DNA from: Neoceratodus forsteri
Lineage: Eukaryota; Chordata; Ceratodontiformes; Ceratodontidae
Assembly (NCBI GenBank): GCA_016271365.2
Contig: CM057451.1
Coordinates: 492,145,501 to 492,209,500 of the forward strand
Length of the DNA: 64,000 bases
Direction: 5' to 3'
Within the stretch, counting starts at the first letter, position 1; every line of letters starts with the position of its first letter. A program made the translations under genes and the position numbers. Shown here piece after piece: positions 22,191 to 32,929 of the stretch. The notes beneath the pieces were generated by a model. That model searched no databases. It had not been told where the DNA came from and worked only from the letters and a program-made list of their open reading frames with translations.

Positions 22191-22479
22191 AGGCTATACA
22201 GCTAGCTAGCCTTTGATCCTATACTCCGTAGCCAGAAGACATTTTTGCACATTGAATTCATAAGTGGAGTTTTAGCATTGCTGGTGTGCTTGGTGTTTGT
22301 TCTGGCTGGTAGTTTGGATTCTGTGCACTTTAAATTGCAACTTATATATTAAATTATATTTACTGTGCATGCACTTTGGTGTGCCAGCTTTTCCTTTTTT
22401 GTTTTAGGTTCAGTAGGGATCTTACTACTTGGATGTAGTCCTAGATGAATCACCTGTAATACCTGAAAAATCAGAAGAA

Positions 22480-23162
22480 CTGTTGCAGATCATAAAGCTT
22501 CCAAGGTCTTGGCCAGGTGGTCAATGCTTCAACCTTGCTAGGGTCAGTTTGAATACCTCTTCCAGACATGATATGTCCCACACATTTCACATAACTCTGG
22601 AAGAATTTGCATTTGTCAGTGGAGAGCCTGAGTCTGAATTCCTCTAGTCAATCCAGTACCTTGAAAAAGTGTGTTTCGTGTTCCTATACAGTCTTCCTGA
22701 ACGTGATGACACCATGAAAGATAGATCAGGCACTTCAGAAAGCTCATCTATCCCAGGACATATTCAGGGATGAAATGTGGTCAGGATGCCAGAAATACCA
22801 TGAAGCATCCATAAAAATTCATAGAATCCAAATGTGCAAAGAAATGTGTTTTTTTACATGATCTTTGTGAATCATGGGTTTTTGACAATACCTGCACATC
22901 AGGTCCAATAGGGAGAACCAGCAACTCCTAGTCATTCAATTTAAGACATCTAGACATTTGGCATTGTGGACTGATAAGGTATGGTTCTCTTACTGAGTGT
23001 TCTGTAGTCCACACACATGCGTGCAATGCCGTTCTTTCTAATAACCACTATGGGTGACACATAGAGGCTACTTAATTCCTTAATGAGTCCAGTCAGTAAG
23101 AACTCTTGCAGATGTCTTCTCATATCATCAGTGTCTACTGGCACCAGATGTTGAGACCTCAC
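22480..23162 (-). pseudogene. Gypsy reverse transcriptase fragment
   Basis: The clearest frame, 22950-23162, reads LQEFLLTGLIKELSSLYVSP, then IVVIRKNGIARMCVDYRTL: the N-terminal fingers block of gypsy-type RTs that binds the template. Further downstream in sense, near 22520-22620, text decodes to KFFQSYVK and a GHI-type block followed by QTDPSKVEA, the thumb/connection segment of gypsy RTs. The catalytic YxDD stretch between them (near 22660-22740) is not intact. Confidence 0.8.
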
Positions 23163-24084
23163 TCAAAAAGCCAGTGGTCATGCAGGCAGATATTATGTTC
23201 TTCATTTGTCATGCATCCAACATCCCAGTAACTCAACAAGAACACAGTTGTCACTTGACTAACTTTCTACTCACTGTTATCCTCCATTCCTCAGGTAGAG
23301 GTGAGAGTCTAAAGTCAAAGACTACTAGGTTAATACCTTGCTTGGTTCCTTCTACCATAGGCTTGAGCTGAAGTGCTGTGTTCTCACAGTACACCTAATA
23401 AGATTTGTTCTTTTCTCATGGTGATGACACGGGCAGCCACATTCTTTACCTGCACTGTGATCCTCCTCATATAGGCATGTGCATGCACAAGCAACATTAT
23501 GAGTTACTTCAACAGTCACTCTGGTAATCCATGTTCCTCAGGGATGTCAATCTTCAGTATTGGGTTGGCCATTTTTTTCTTCAGCCTTACCTCTCCACTG
23601 GTGGCACACTGCTGAGTGGCAATACCAACTCTTCTGTATCTCCATGCCACACTACATCAACAGCATCCTTGCTGTCTCCAGGCATATGTTGTACCTGCCT
23701 CTGGTAGGCTTGCCTTATTCATCCATGTATGGGCATGCTCTTCCTTTCTGTTAGACCCCTTTCATGGCACAGTTGTTCCAATTTTCCAAACATATATGTT
23801 TTCATTCAATAAATAAGGGACATTTTCATACATACCAGCCTCAGAGTACATAAATGCCAGAGTTTCCATCTGCTGTCCAACTCTATTATCTTAGTCGGGA
23901 AATCAATACATACCCGATGCTTCTGAGATGATGATAGGTCTTATCACTTATGTCAGATATTTAACATAGTAGCCTTCAAAAGTGAGAGTTACTTGGGAAC
24001 TAATGTACAAAACAGCACAAGCATGTATTCCATTAACCTTGACCTAAATCTTTGAAGAAGGTGCAACTAACTTGGTTGGTGCAA

Positions 24085-24348
24085 TTATCCATATTTTGTC
24101 TGACTTGACAGTTGACTTACTGAGTACTTGCTGGAAGCATCTTCCATTGTGGGCTCTAGTACACTCCTTTGCTGGGACCAGCTGGCATTCTCCTGTGCTG
24201 CCTGCATCTGTGTGAGTTGCTCGTTCACTCTGTGTAAGCCCTCAGCACTTGGGCATTCCCTCTGACAGTGCCCTTCTAAACAGCACTGGTAAGGCACATA
24301 TCCATCCTTCTTGCTTAGGATCTTGGTGCCATCCATGATACAGTCCAA
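24085..24348 (-). pseudogene. Gypsy gag-like zinc-knuckle remnant
   Basis: The minus strand reads YQCCLEGHCQRECPSAEG, a zinc-knuckle (CCHC) of retroelement nucleocapsid type. The first cysteine is replaced by another residue, so the knuckle is degenerate. A Gln/Glu-rich region follows, LTQMQAAQENASWSQQRS. It sits where gag should be relative to the RT. A second interval at 24670-24988 may be more gag but is not recognisable. Confidence 0.6.
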
Positions 24349-25527
24349 AAATCACCTCCCTGGTGAGTGTAGTCTGTATACATCTGCAGTGCTAGTGTGT
24401 TTACTGATTGCCCTCTGCCATTAGGGCATCTATCCTTCTGTTGCTCCAGGACCATGATTTCTAGGATTCAGAGGCTTCCTCAACCGATGTGGGTGCATTC
24501 AAAATGACTACAGTGGTTGCCATCCAAGCAGTAGTCCAAGGGATACACACAGAAAGCACTGTCTCTCTCTTCCTGTTACTTCACCAACCAGGTCTCCATA
24601 GACTGGTAGCTTGTCCATCTGCCCCTCAACCAAAGGTTCATCAGGATCTGGTCTGAGTATGACGTTTGTTCATGTACTTGTTCCACCTATGATTTGTCTA
24701 TATTTGAAGTAGCTAGGCTGCCTTTCCAATATACTCACTAGACTATCTTTTCCATGTTCACCAAGAGTTCTGAGAACGTTTCTCCATCCCTTAGTTTGAG
24801 AAGTGACAGTTGCATGAAAATCTTGCCAGGCTTCTCCACACTTCCAGATATGCTTTCCAATGTGCAAAAACCAACATAAAAATGTGTGCACTCGAGAGCC
24901 TTAGATCAATAGCATTCATTACATAAAAACTTACAATATGTACAAACGTGCAAATGTTGACCTCTCCCCTGACCAACTTCCATGTCATTCAGGTAAATGG
25001 CTTCTTCCTCAGGGATAGAGTTCCTCATAACACTATGACACATACTGTAAATGGTTCTCCAGCCTATCAAAATTAACCAATTTAAATATTCAAAATGAGT
25101 AACACATACTGATGAAAGTGTGTTCGTTCTCCATTAAATGAACAGAACATTCAGTGCAGTGCCTAATATTAAGATTGGTTAGAGTTCCATATATTCACAC
25201 TACATTAAAGTTTTTTTTTTGATAAAGAGATAATAGTGAAACCTAATAAATACCCATATTTTAAAAAGGCATAGATGAAGTAGCCTGAGCAGATACATCA
25301 TTGAGACTACAGAATATACTAGGTCTACAATTATCACAACACCTAACAGATATATAGTTCATATGTGCAGTGTCAGGAAAAGGAGACATGCTTTTCAGCA
25401 CAAAAAAAGGTATTCACAAAATTAATGTTAATCTATTTACACACACCAAACAGAGTTGATTGCAGTCCCTTGCTTGCTCTATCTTTCACATAAAGTTATA
25501 AAAAGGGTGCAAGATCCAGGATGTCAT

Positions 25528-25890
25528 TTAGACCTTCTGGGATAAGCTTTTCAGGTGAAAAATCCACCAAGATTCTGTCCTTAATAGTTTCTGAAGCATG
25601 TCTCCTCCCTTAGCTAGTTTAGGCACATATTCAAGAGCTGCACATTTCAAGCCCTCAGGATGTTGTTGATGGCACAACTTTAAAATGCACCCTATTGCAC
25701 TTTTGTCCAGGCCATTTCTAATAGCCCCAATATGTTCAAGCATTCTGACTGTTAGCTGCCAGGTAGTCCTGCCAACATAAACTTTACCTCAGAAGCACCA
25801 GGCAGCATAAATTACATATTCAGAATAACAGTGTGCAAACTGATGGACCTCAGTTGACTTTTCCTGATTCCTCACAAGTATCCATTTTCC
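25528..25890 (-). pseudogene. Penelope-like GIY-YIG endonuclease domain
   Basis: Sense text reads EYVIYAAWC, a stop, then GKVYVGRTTWQLTVRMLEHI, followed by GLDKSAIGCILKLCHQQH and an ALEYVPKLAKGGDML block. YVIY and YVGRT correspond to the GIY and YIG core strands; the Glu of TESWWI near 25570 is a candidate catalytic residue. The first core is separated from the second by a single stop codon. The lower half, from 25528 to 25743, is open. Confidence 0.8.
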
Positions 25891-25892
25891 AC

Positions 25893-25962
25893 TTAGAAAC
25901 ATAGAAACATGGAGAAATTGCCAGTAGATAAGGACCGCTAGGCCCATCTAGTCTGCCCGTAA
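25893..25962 (-). mobile_element. CR1 3'-tail insertion (about 70 bp)
   Basis: On the plus strand this starts cttagaaacatagaaacatg and includes gataaggaccgctaggccca and agtctgcccg. It matches, reverse complemented, the 3' terminus of the CR1 at 38920-38981 and the minus-strand CR1 end at 40128. It therefore looks like a severely 5'-truncated CR1 copy inside the Penelope-like element. Confidence 0.7.
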
Positions 25963-26058
25963 GCCTATCTTTGTTTGCAGCCTTTGAGTTGCTGCAAACT
26001 TACAGGCAGTACATCTTTTGCATGGGAAAAACAATGGGCCTATTGCCAAAGGTATCCA

Positions 26059-26454
26059 GTGATAAGGGGCATTATATGTATACACGCAGGGGAGCAGAGC
26101 ATGCCATGCAATGGTGGAAGAAGGATGGAGGGGTTTTGTTAGGTGTAGTGTGATGGTGGGTTGCCGAGCTGGCTGTGTGGCATAGTGGGTTTGTGGCAGG
26201 CTAGGGTTGGGAGGGTAGTGGGTTCTGTGCTGGGCGTGTTGGGATTTTTGCTCCAGTCTATGTACAAAATTTTTTAAACCCCGGGTTGAGAATCCTTTAG
26301 TAGGTGCGAGGGGCACTGCCCCCCTACAAAAACAAAAAAACTATCTTTTTGGCACACTTTTGGTTGGCACCAAGAGTGTACATCGACGAAACTGATTTTC
26401 GCTAATGTACATTTGCCCTAGTGGCGATTGCTATTCCGCGATCGTCGTTATCAC
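26059..26454. mobile_element. Small insertion in Penelope-like element (MITE-like)
   Basis: The insertion interrupts the Penelope reading between NWLGNVSV-like text (above about 26455) and the text leading to CKRCTACKF. It is bounded by GTGATAA at 26059-26065 and its complement TTATCAC at 26448-26454, giving about 396 bp. The interior is CpG-containing and noncoding. Target duplication not clear; classification uncertain. Confidence 0.45.
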
Positions 26455-27115
26455 ACAGAAACATTACCAAGCCAATTTTCCATTTTAGGGGCTATATAAT
26501 GACTTTTAGTAAGAATAACACCCAAATTAGGACCTCTTGAAAATGTTATGCTTGGTTTAGGTCCTACAACATTAATCGGATTTATGTCCGAAAGCAACAT
26601 TGATCAATGTTTCAAAACAACCCCCTTGATTTAAATTGCTAAAGGCATATATTTGGTGACAAATGTTACCTTACATTTTTCAGTCAGTGGAGTCAGTAAT
26701 ATTTGGTGGGGGAGGGGAGAGTCAATAAAGATTCCCTTGAAGTATCCGTTGCCCTCTTGTATGCCTTATTTATCACATGACTGGAATATTCCCTAGCTTT
26801 AAAATGATTTTTGAGATCCAGACTCTGTCTTTTGAAGCTTTCTTCTGTGTAGCAGTTCCTCCTAATTCTGAGGAGCTGCCCGCACAGGGATACTGTTCAC
26901 TAGCCTAGGTGGAAGTCTACTTTCTGCTTGTAAGAGGGCATTACCAGCTGTTGTTTTTTGAAAAGTGGCACTCTGTATAGCACCAAAGTCATCAACATAA
27001 AAGCAAACATCCAAAAATGCAACACTTGCTGGACTGTCTGAGTAAGTAAACTGTAAGTTGAATTATTCTCATTCAGCCATATAACAAATCTCTCAAATTC
27101 ATCAAGCGATCCCAG

Positions 27116-27412
27116 TCATATGAGTATAATGTCATGTATAAAGCAATGCCATCTGACAATCCCCCAGGTAAGGATTATACACTCTGCATTAAATAAGACC
27201 AGCTTTCTCCAGTGTGGACAGGTAGTCCAATGGGGTGGCTTTATAAAGCCTGTGTGGTGTCCAATGATGGTCGTCATAGGCATTCTCCCATGTGGGCTTT
27301 CTTCTCTGCATCTAAGCACTTTAGGTCCCGAGACATCAGGGATTCTGCTCAATCCATGTGTCGAAATCTTCCTCCGGGGTTGGGGGAGGGTTTGAATCCA
27401 GAAGAGGAACAA
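27116..27412 (-). pseudogene. Penelope-like RT fragment, catalytic motif mutated
   Basis: In the frame ending at 27116 the residues VRWHCFIHDIILI mark the catalytic motif C of Penelope-type RTs, where FIDD or YIDD is expected; the first aspartate is His here. The continuing sense text downstream reads LDEFERFVIW and the ENNS-type block, then the FLDVCFYVDDFGAIQSA block around 26970-27060. Stops elsewhere in the RT confirm it is nonfunctional. Confidence 0.75.
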
Positions 27413-27479
27413 AGACTTCCATTTTCCTTATAGTCCACCTTAAGTTAAGCTTCTGAACATTGTCAATCAGGTGATCTAA

Positions 27480-28125
27480 AGTGTCCAGTAGTGCCTCTGT
27501 TGGCCACTTCCAGTCCTGAGGGTGCTAACAATTCCTTCAAATCCTGTTCAGTTTTGTCTTCCATTGCAAGTCCGTTCCTTGCTCTTCCTCCAGTCAATAG
27601 TCAGAGTCGGGTTGGAATCACTGTAAGTGTCCTCACCCTGTTAAGGATTTGTCACTAATCCTTAGTTCCTTCTGGAGAGAAATGAGAGGGTGACTTTACA
27701 GCATCCAGGTCCTTGTCACTTTCCACTGTGACACAAATTGTTTTTGTACCCACTTCATCCATGAGATGCTTTGCCTTTAATTTTCCAATTGCTTTAACAC
27801 TCTCAAGTAATGTTCATAGTTAGCATCTGTGCTCTAGCCTTCTGGAAAGCTGTGTACCAGTAACATCTTTCTGGGGTCCAAGCCCTCAACATGACACTAT
27901 TCCTCAACCTCCCTGAAGGCCATTGTAATTTATAAAACACATTTTTTTGGGGGGGGGGTTACCAGACTGTTGTCTGACCACACTGCGGGGTCCATGTGGG
28001 TGTCTGGACAGTAAACAGGAGATTTCAGAGGTCTACCTCTACTGAAACAGCTGGGTTGCATTGGATGTTGCAATTACTACCCCTGCCTTGTGGTCTTAAA
28101 AAAGGTTGAGGGGCCTAGGTTCATT
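27480..28125. other. Possible upstream remnant of Penelope-like element; no gene
   Basis: The minus strand may include more of the RT region of the same retroelement, but I could not read motifs with confidence. Homopolymer T/G runs occur near 27940-27958. Confidence 0.3.
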
Positions 28126-28129
28126 GAGC

Positions 28130-29760
28130 TCCTGATGGGGGGGAGGGAGGCATTTATTTTTTTAGTTTTTGATTACCGGGTGAGTGCTCTAGACAAAGAA
28201 ATTGCCTATTTTCGGTCACGATCCGGGAGAGTTACAGACATAGGTAAAAGCACATTACATCACAGTGGTTACTATTACATAATACAGACTTGGTTAGAAC
28301 ATATTACAGTATAGACAGGCACAGTGATACTTACTGTACAGGAGAAATTAGTCATTGCACTAGGCTATCAATAGATACAGGGGAATACACAATACAGTTT
28401 CAAGAAGATATACCATATGGTATCAGTAAATAGAGAAACTATTCCAGACAGTCTCATGGTGGCAGACCTCACAGCCTGTCCTTGCCTACTATTTAAAAGC
28501 GGGCGAGAGTAATAGGTGCCTGAACATGTGCTGAAGGGACATGCAAAGGAAGCCTAACTAGGTGTCCTCCCAAGGGATTAGGTCAGAAGTGCATCTGTCA
28601 GAGGCCAGGAAGTAGGCAAGAAGCTCAATTTTAAAGATCAAGTGTGTAGTGGGGTGCCTCACGGTTGAAGGCAGGGAGTTCCATAGCTTTGGGGCAGATA
28701 CCACTACTCATCCATCTTAGTGACGCATTTGGGTGTGTTAAGGAGTGACTTTTCAGTAGATCTTAGTGGGTAAGTCTGATGGGCTGGGTTCATCAAGCAT
28801 GCAAGGGACATTGGTGTTCCAGTTCTGATGATACTGTCAATTGTATATCCTGTGATATAGACTCAGTAAGAGGCAGGAGACAGCCAGCCCAGACCAGAGT
28901 AAAGTACACAACAGTGGGTGTGCCTAGGTACTAATAGTGCAAAGCGACAGATACTATTATAACAGGTATCCCACTTCTGCAGTAGTCCCTTGTTCAGGCT
29001 GGGTCGCAGTATCCCCTGCGTGATCGCTAATTTTGCCTTAGAGTTTAAGGATGCTCTGACTTTGTATGCCAGCCTTAGCTTGATATTGACCACCTTACAA
29101 GTGTTCATGATATGTAGGCTGAAACCCAATGAAGGACTGAGGGTTACATCCAGGTATCTGAAAGAGTTCACAAAATCCAGGAGCGAGCCATCCGAGCCAT
29201 GTATGGCCAGTGTTGCAGAACTGGCTTAGACCTTTGGTGCTAATTCAAACAGCATTTCCACCATTGTTTTGGTATTCAGAAGTTTGTTTTGAACTAGCCA
29301 CTCACCTAGACAGGCAAAGTCTGGCTCAAATGTGATATTTAATGGAGGTGATGTCCTTGGTGCAGGTGTATAACACCATATCATCTGCATATAAGATGGT
29401 AGAGGTAGTATGAGCATTCGAGGCAGACAGTTCACAAACAGTGAAAAAATAGTGGTCCGAGAATTGAGCCTTGTGGTACACAATGCTGGTAGGAAAGAAA
29501 TCAGATTTGCAATTGTCAATCTGAACAAATTGTGTCTGCCCAGACAGGTAACTGCTGAACCATGTTGAGGAGCCTTGGGATAATCCAGAAGTGCAAGGCC
29601 AATGTATCTAGTAACGTATGAGTCCCAGATTGAACACTTTAGTTAAATCCTGAAAATTGCTCCAATGTATAGCTCTTTATCCATCGATAGCTTGATGTCA
29701 TTAGTGAGTTTGATAAGCTATCCAGCCAGAATGAAATAGTGTGGTACCTCCACCCAGACA
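28130..29760 (-). pseudogene. Antisense LINE RT fragment with TTTA-like 3' end
   Basis: Sense runs from about 29760 down to 28130. A DLTKVFNLGLIRY-like stretch near 29600-29660 corresponds to RT motif A. Near 29380-29400 a YADDMVLY-like motif C is read across a frameshift. At 28863-29171 the C-terminal block reads MNSFRYLDVTLSPSLGF, then a ILRPSLNKGLLQKWDTCYN-type segment. The 3' end, at 28141-28170, has an A-rich aaaaaaataaatg-type tail in sense. No endonuclease is present, so it is 5' truncated. Confidence 0.7.
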
Positions 29761-30538
29761 ATAGTTTAAGTGGACAATCTAATACCAGAACAATGACAAT
29801 CCCAAACCAGTTCAGTGTATAGGCACAAAGCACCTTTCTACAAAGTATATAATGAATAAATATTGCTTTAATTGCAAAGTTCCAGATTTCCAAATTCTCA
29901 AGCAAGTACATTTCAAAGAACTTCCAAAACACTCAGACCCCCAGCGCTTCACTCATCTGAGCTTTTGAGCATCTGAGCTTCCTTGGGGGGGGGCTGGTTT
30001 AAGTGGGCCTGGTATAAGTATAGTACCACCCCAAGGGACGAAGAATCTATCCACCTTCCCATTGAGCAAACCTACCTATGAACAAATTCCATGCAGTGAC
30101 TGTCTCCACAAAGCATGAAGCTTATACTTTAAAATAATAATGTGTACACAGATAGTGACTACAAAAAAAGTAACATGGTCTTTATTTATTTATTTATTTA
30201 AGAGATTTACCAGGAAGACATGCTGAGCAGTGTACCGCTCGATTCCAGATGCACCCTGGGGGTAGCAAGTTTACAATGGTACAGTAGTACAGAAGAAACA
30301 AAAAACACACAGAAAGTGTTTGGTACAACAATGGATGAGGCAGTCATAATACAAATAGAGTAGGTACATTTTCATTAGCATTTTAATAACATTAGGTGCA
30401 GACCGAAAATGGAAAACCAGACTGGTGATAACAGCTGGTAGGTAGGAGTTGAGATGGGGTTCAATGGTGAGGGGAACAGGAGCAGTTGGTGAGAAGTGCA
30501 TTTAAAGGGCATTCCATTGAGGAGTACTTGTGGAGTGT

Positions 30539-31039
30539 CTAATATCGGCTGCCAGGAGTTCCATAATTTGGGCAACCTAGGCTAGAAAGCAGCCTGGCCA
30601 GACTGGTTGGATCTGTGTGTGGAATGTGCAGGAGCCTAGAGTCTATGTTTCTGAGAACATAGGCAGGCGGGGAGAGGGCAGTTAGGGAGGATGACAGGTA
30701 GGAAGGGAGCGTCTGTGACCAGAACTTGGCAGAGGTTCTAGCACAGTGAAGCAATTGTCGGTTATGTAGTGAGGGGAGTCCCAAGGACTGGTAGAGGTCG
30801 CAGTGATGGGTATTGGGAGGACGGTCCAAAGAGAACCTGCAGAAGGAGTTGTAAAGGGGATCAAGCCTAGCTAAGGAAGTTTGGGGGGCGGCACAGTAGA
30901 CAACATCACCGTAATCCATAATCGGGAGGATCATTTTTTGGACTATTGCTAGTCTGGTTGGTAGAGGAATGCAATTCTTGTTCTGGTAGAGGGCTCCCAG
31001 CAAGGGATGCAGTTTTTTGCGTAGAGTGTCTATATGCAC
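30539..31039 (-). pseudogene. L2-like LINE C-terminal domain
   Basis: The frame is open over 166 residues: MHIDTLRKKLHPLLGALYQN, then LAIVQKMILPIMDYGDVVYC, RLDPLYNSFCRF, NTHHCDLYQSLGLPSL, RTSAKFWSQTLP and others. These are the thumb and post-RT regions of L2/CR1-like elements. It follows the RT frame after a short noncoding gap caused by frameshift. Confidence 0.8.
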
Positions 31040-31149
31040 TGAGAAGTCAAGGTACTGATCTAGCCAGACGCTGAGATAACGATATGAAGTGCAGACCTCA
31101 AGTGGAGATTAGTCCAGAGTGTAGAATGTGGGTGGTGCACTAAGCCGGG

Positions 31150-32001
31150 TTAGTTTGGCCCAAGAGCTGAAGGTGAGGGAGACTGTTTTTTTTTTGAGTT
31201 TAAGAATAGTTGGTTTGAGAGGAACCAATGTTGGATGGAGTCGAAGTCCTTCTGTAGCCAAGTTGTCACAGAGCTTGCAGATGGGCCAGAGGCAAACAGC
31301 ACCATATCGTCTGCATACATATGGATAGCCGTTAGTGGGCAGACAGCAGGCAGAACATTGAGAAAGACAGAGAACAGCAGCGGGCCGAGTACAGACCCAT
31401 GGGGGACTCCACTGGTGACAGGAAGTGAGGTGGATCTAGCTGAGCCAATACGGACTGATTGGGACCTACCTGACAGGTATGAATGGAACCAGTTATTTGC
31501 GTTCACAGACAGTCCAGCTTGGGCAAGTTTAGCCAGCAACAGGGGATGAGATACTGTGTCGAAGGCTTTTGCCAGGTCGATAAATATGGCTGCTGTTATT
31601 TTCCCTTTGTCCATGCCCGTAAGGATGGAGTTAGTGAGGCGAAGGAGGAAGGTGGTGGTGGAGTGATTTTCTGAAGCAAGCTTGGTAGGGGTGAAAAATG
31701 ATATGGTATCTAGATAGTGGTGGAGCTGGAACAGTACTAGGCACTCTTGAATTTTGGCTAGGATGGGGAGCAGAGATATGGGCCAGTAGTTGGATGGGGA
31801 GGAGAGGTCCCCTCCTTTGGGTAGCGGAATGACTGTGGCTTGTTTCCATATTTTGGGGACTGCCCCGAGTTTAAAAGACAGGTTACAGAGTAGGGTTAGA
31901 GGGTGGGCTATGGTCTGTGCTGAGAGTAGGAGCATTTTGGAATCAAGGCCCGATGGACATTTACCTTTGGATGGGTTGAATGACTGCAGTATTTTTAGCA
32001 T
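31150..32001 (-). CDS. L2-like LINE reverse transcriptase core (open 283 codons)
   Basis: The longest clean RT frame on this strand. In order: VPKIWKQATVIPLPKGGD near residue 48-65, NYWPISLLPILAK at 71-83, IFIDLAKAFDTV at 139-150 (motif A, catalytic Asp), SGVPHGSVLGPLLFSVF at 197-213, and MYADDMVLF at 228-236 (motif C, catalytic Asp pair). It ends in a basic Lys-rich tail where the frame shifts. One change from the usual NYRPIS to NYWPIS is seen. It would reverse-transcribe LINE RNA if intact; adjacent frames are broken, so activity is unlikely. Confidence 0.85.
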   Translation of the reverse strand: MLKILQSFNPSKGKCPSGLDSKMLLLSAQTIAHPLTLLCNLSFKLGAVPKIWKQATVIPLPKGGDLSSPSNYWPISLLPILAKIQECLVLFQLHHYLDTISFFTPTKLASENHSTTTFLLRLTNSILTGMDKGKITAAIFIDLAKAFDTVSHPLLLAKLAQAGLSVNANNWFHSYLSGRSQSVRIGSARSTSLPVTSGVPHGSVLGPLLFSVFLNVLPAVCPLTAIHMYADDMVLFASGPSASSVTTWLQKDFDSIQHWFLSNQLFLNSKKKQSPSPSALGPN

Positions 32002-32521
32002 CTGGCCAGGTGAAACTGGCGGAGTGAGAAGGAGGCCAGGAGGATACTTTTAGGGGGCACAAAGGGCGGGAGGATGGGGATGGAGGAGAGTAGAGAAGAA
32101 GTAGTGGTGGAGAAATATGAATTAAACTCAGTGGCAACCAAGCAAGGATCCATGATGATTCTTCCTTTGAGGTTGAGAGTGGTAGTGGGGGTTGGGCGGT
32201 GGGGAAAGAAGGGATTTTATTGACTTCAGAACTGAGTAGGGTGGCGAAGTTATTGTTGAACGCAGTTTTACAGTAATTTGATTTGGCCTGACGTATGAGT
32301 CTTGTACAGGCATTTCTTAGTGACTGGTAGTGTTGCTGAGCCGTTTGAGCACCAGTGGCCTTGAAGAATTTCCTGACACGGTTTCTGGCTCTTAGGTGTT
32401 CCATGAGGTTAGTTGTTACCCATGGTAAGTGGGATCCTCTTACTCGGGATCTCTTGAGTGGAGCATGGAGGTCCCAGATGGCAAGGAATTCAGTAGAGAA
32501 ATATTTCAGGGCCTCTTCCAT
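31961..32521 (-). pseudogene. L2-like LINE linker between endonuclease and RT
   Basis: The frame reads FLAIWDLHAPLKRSR, SHLPWVTTNLMEHLRARNRV, FKATGAQTAQQHYQSLRN and KSNYCKTAFNN. These are the conserved linker blocks upstream of the RT in L2-like ORF2 proteins (the HAPLK and PW(V/I)T segments). It overlaps the start of the RT frame by about 40 bp with a frame change, indicating a frameshift. Confidence 0.8.
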
Positions 32522-32578
32522 GGAGGTGGCCCTGGGGATGAGGATCAGCCAATGCTGGTGAGGTCATTAGGGAGGTTG

Positions 32579-32917
32579 TCAGATCAGGTTTATAAACTCT
32601 GATGTAAAGTGTGCGGGGTGGAGGGGCCATTGGTCAGAAGATTTTACCACCATATAACTCATATGGTGGTCACTAAGGGAGTCTGGTAGTAGGCCAGCTT
32701 TAACTATCCGATGAAGGTGGGTAGTAAGTGCCCAATCCAGTAGTGTGTGTTTATTGGATTTGTGGTTTAGTCGAGTGGGTTCCTCTATTTGCTGGTACAA
32801 GTTTAGGGTCAGGTTCAACTGACCGTTTGTCAGACTGAGCTCATTCTGAAATAACCCTTGATATTCACTGAGAAATCCTGTCTTCTGATTGGTTTGTTGG
32901 TTAGTTGAGCTGTCCAA
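32579..32917 (-). pseudogene. LINE endonuclease C-terminal fragment
   Basis: Residues decode to LTLNLYQQIEEPTRLNHKSN and LLDWALTTHLHRIVKAG, followed by LPDSLSDHHMSYMVVKS. The SDH triad of the endonuclease active site is visible. The N-terminal half with GDFN is missing. The neighbouring frame at 31961 continues the protein. Confidence 0.75.
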
Positions 32918-32929
32918 GCAAAGCAGGCC

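Larger units (their letters stand above)
22480..24620 (-). mobile_element. Ty3/gypsy retrotransposon remains (gag-pol), antisense
   Basis: Sense direction descends from about 24620. Gag-like zinc-knuckle text lies at 24085-24348 and the RT at 22480-23162, with a highly decayed protease-like interval between. No LTRs were found, and the frame is broken throughout. This is an ordinary endogenous retrotransposon relic. Confidence 0.75.
25510..27480 (-). mobile_element. Penelope-like retroelement with GIY-YIG domain
   Basis: Sense direction runs from about 27480 down to 25510. It contains an RT segment with a mutated catalytic motif (FIHD, at 27116-27412), a connecting region with FLDVCFY and RLPPRLVNSIPVRA text near 26880-27050, a cysteine motif CKRCTACKF near 26000, and a C-terminal GIY-YIG nuclease near 25530-25890. 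Such elements encode RT plus GIY-YIG endonuclease. Two later insertions interrupt it (25893-25962 and about 26059-26454). Overall decayed. Confidence 0.8.
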
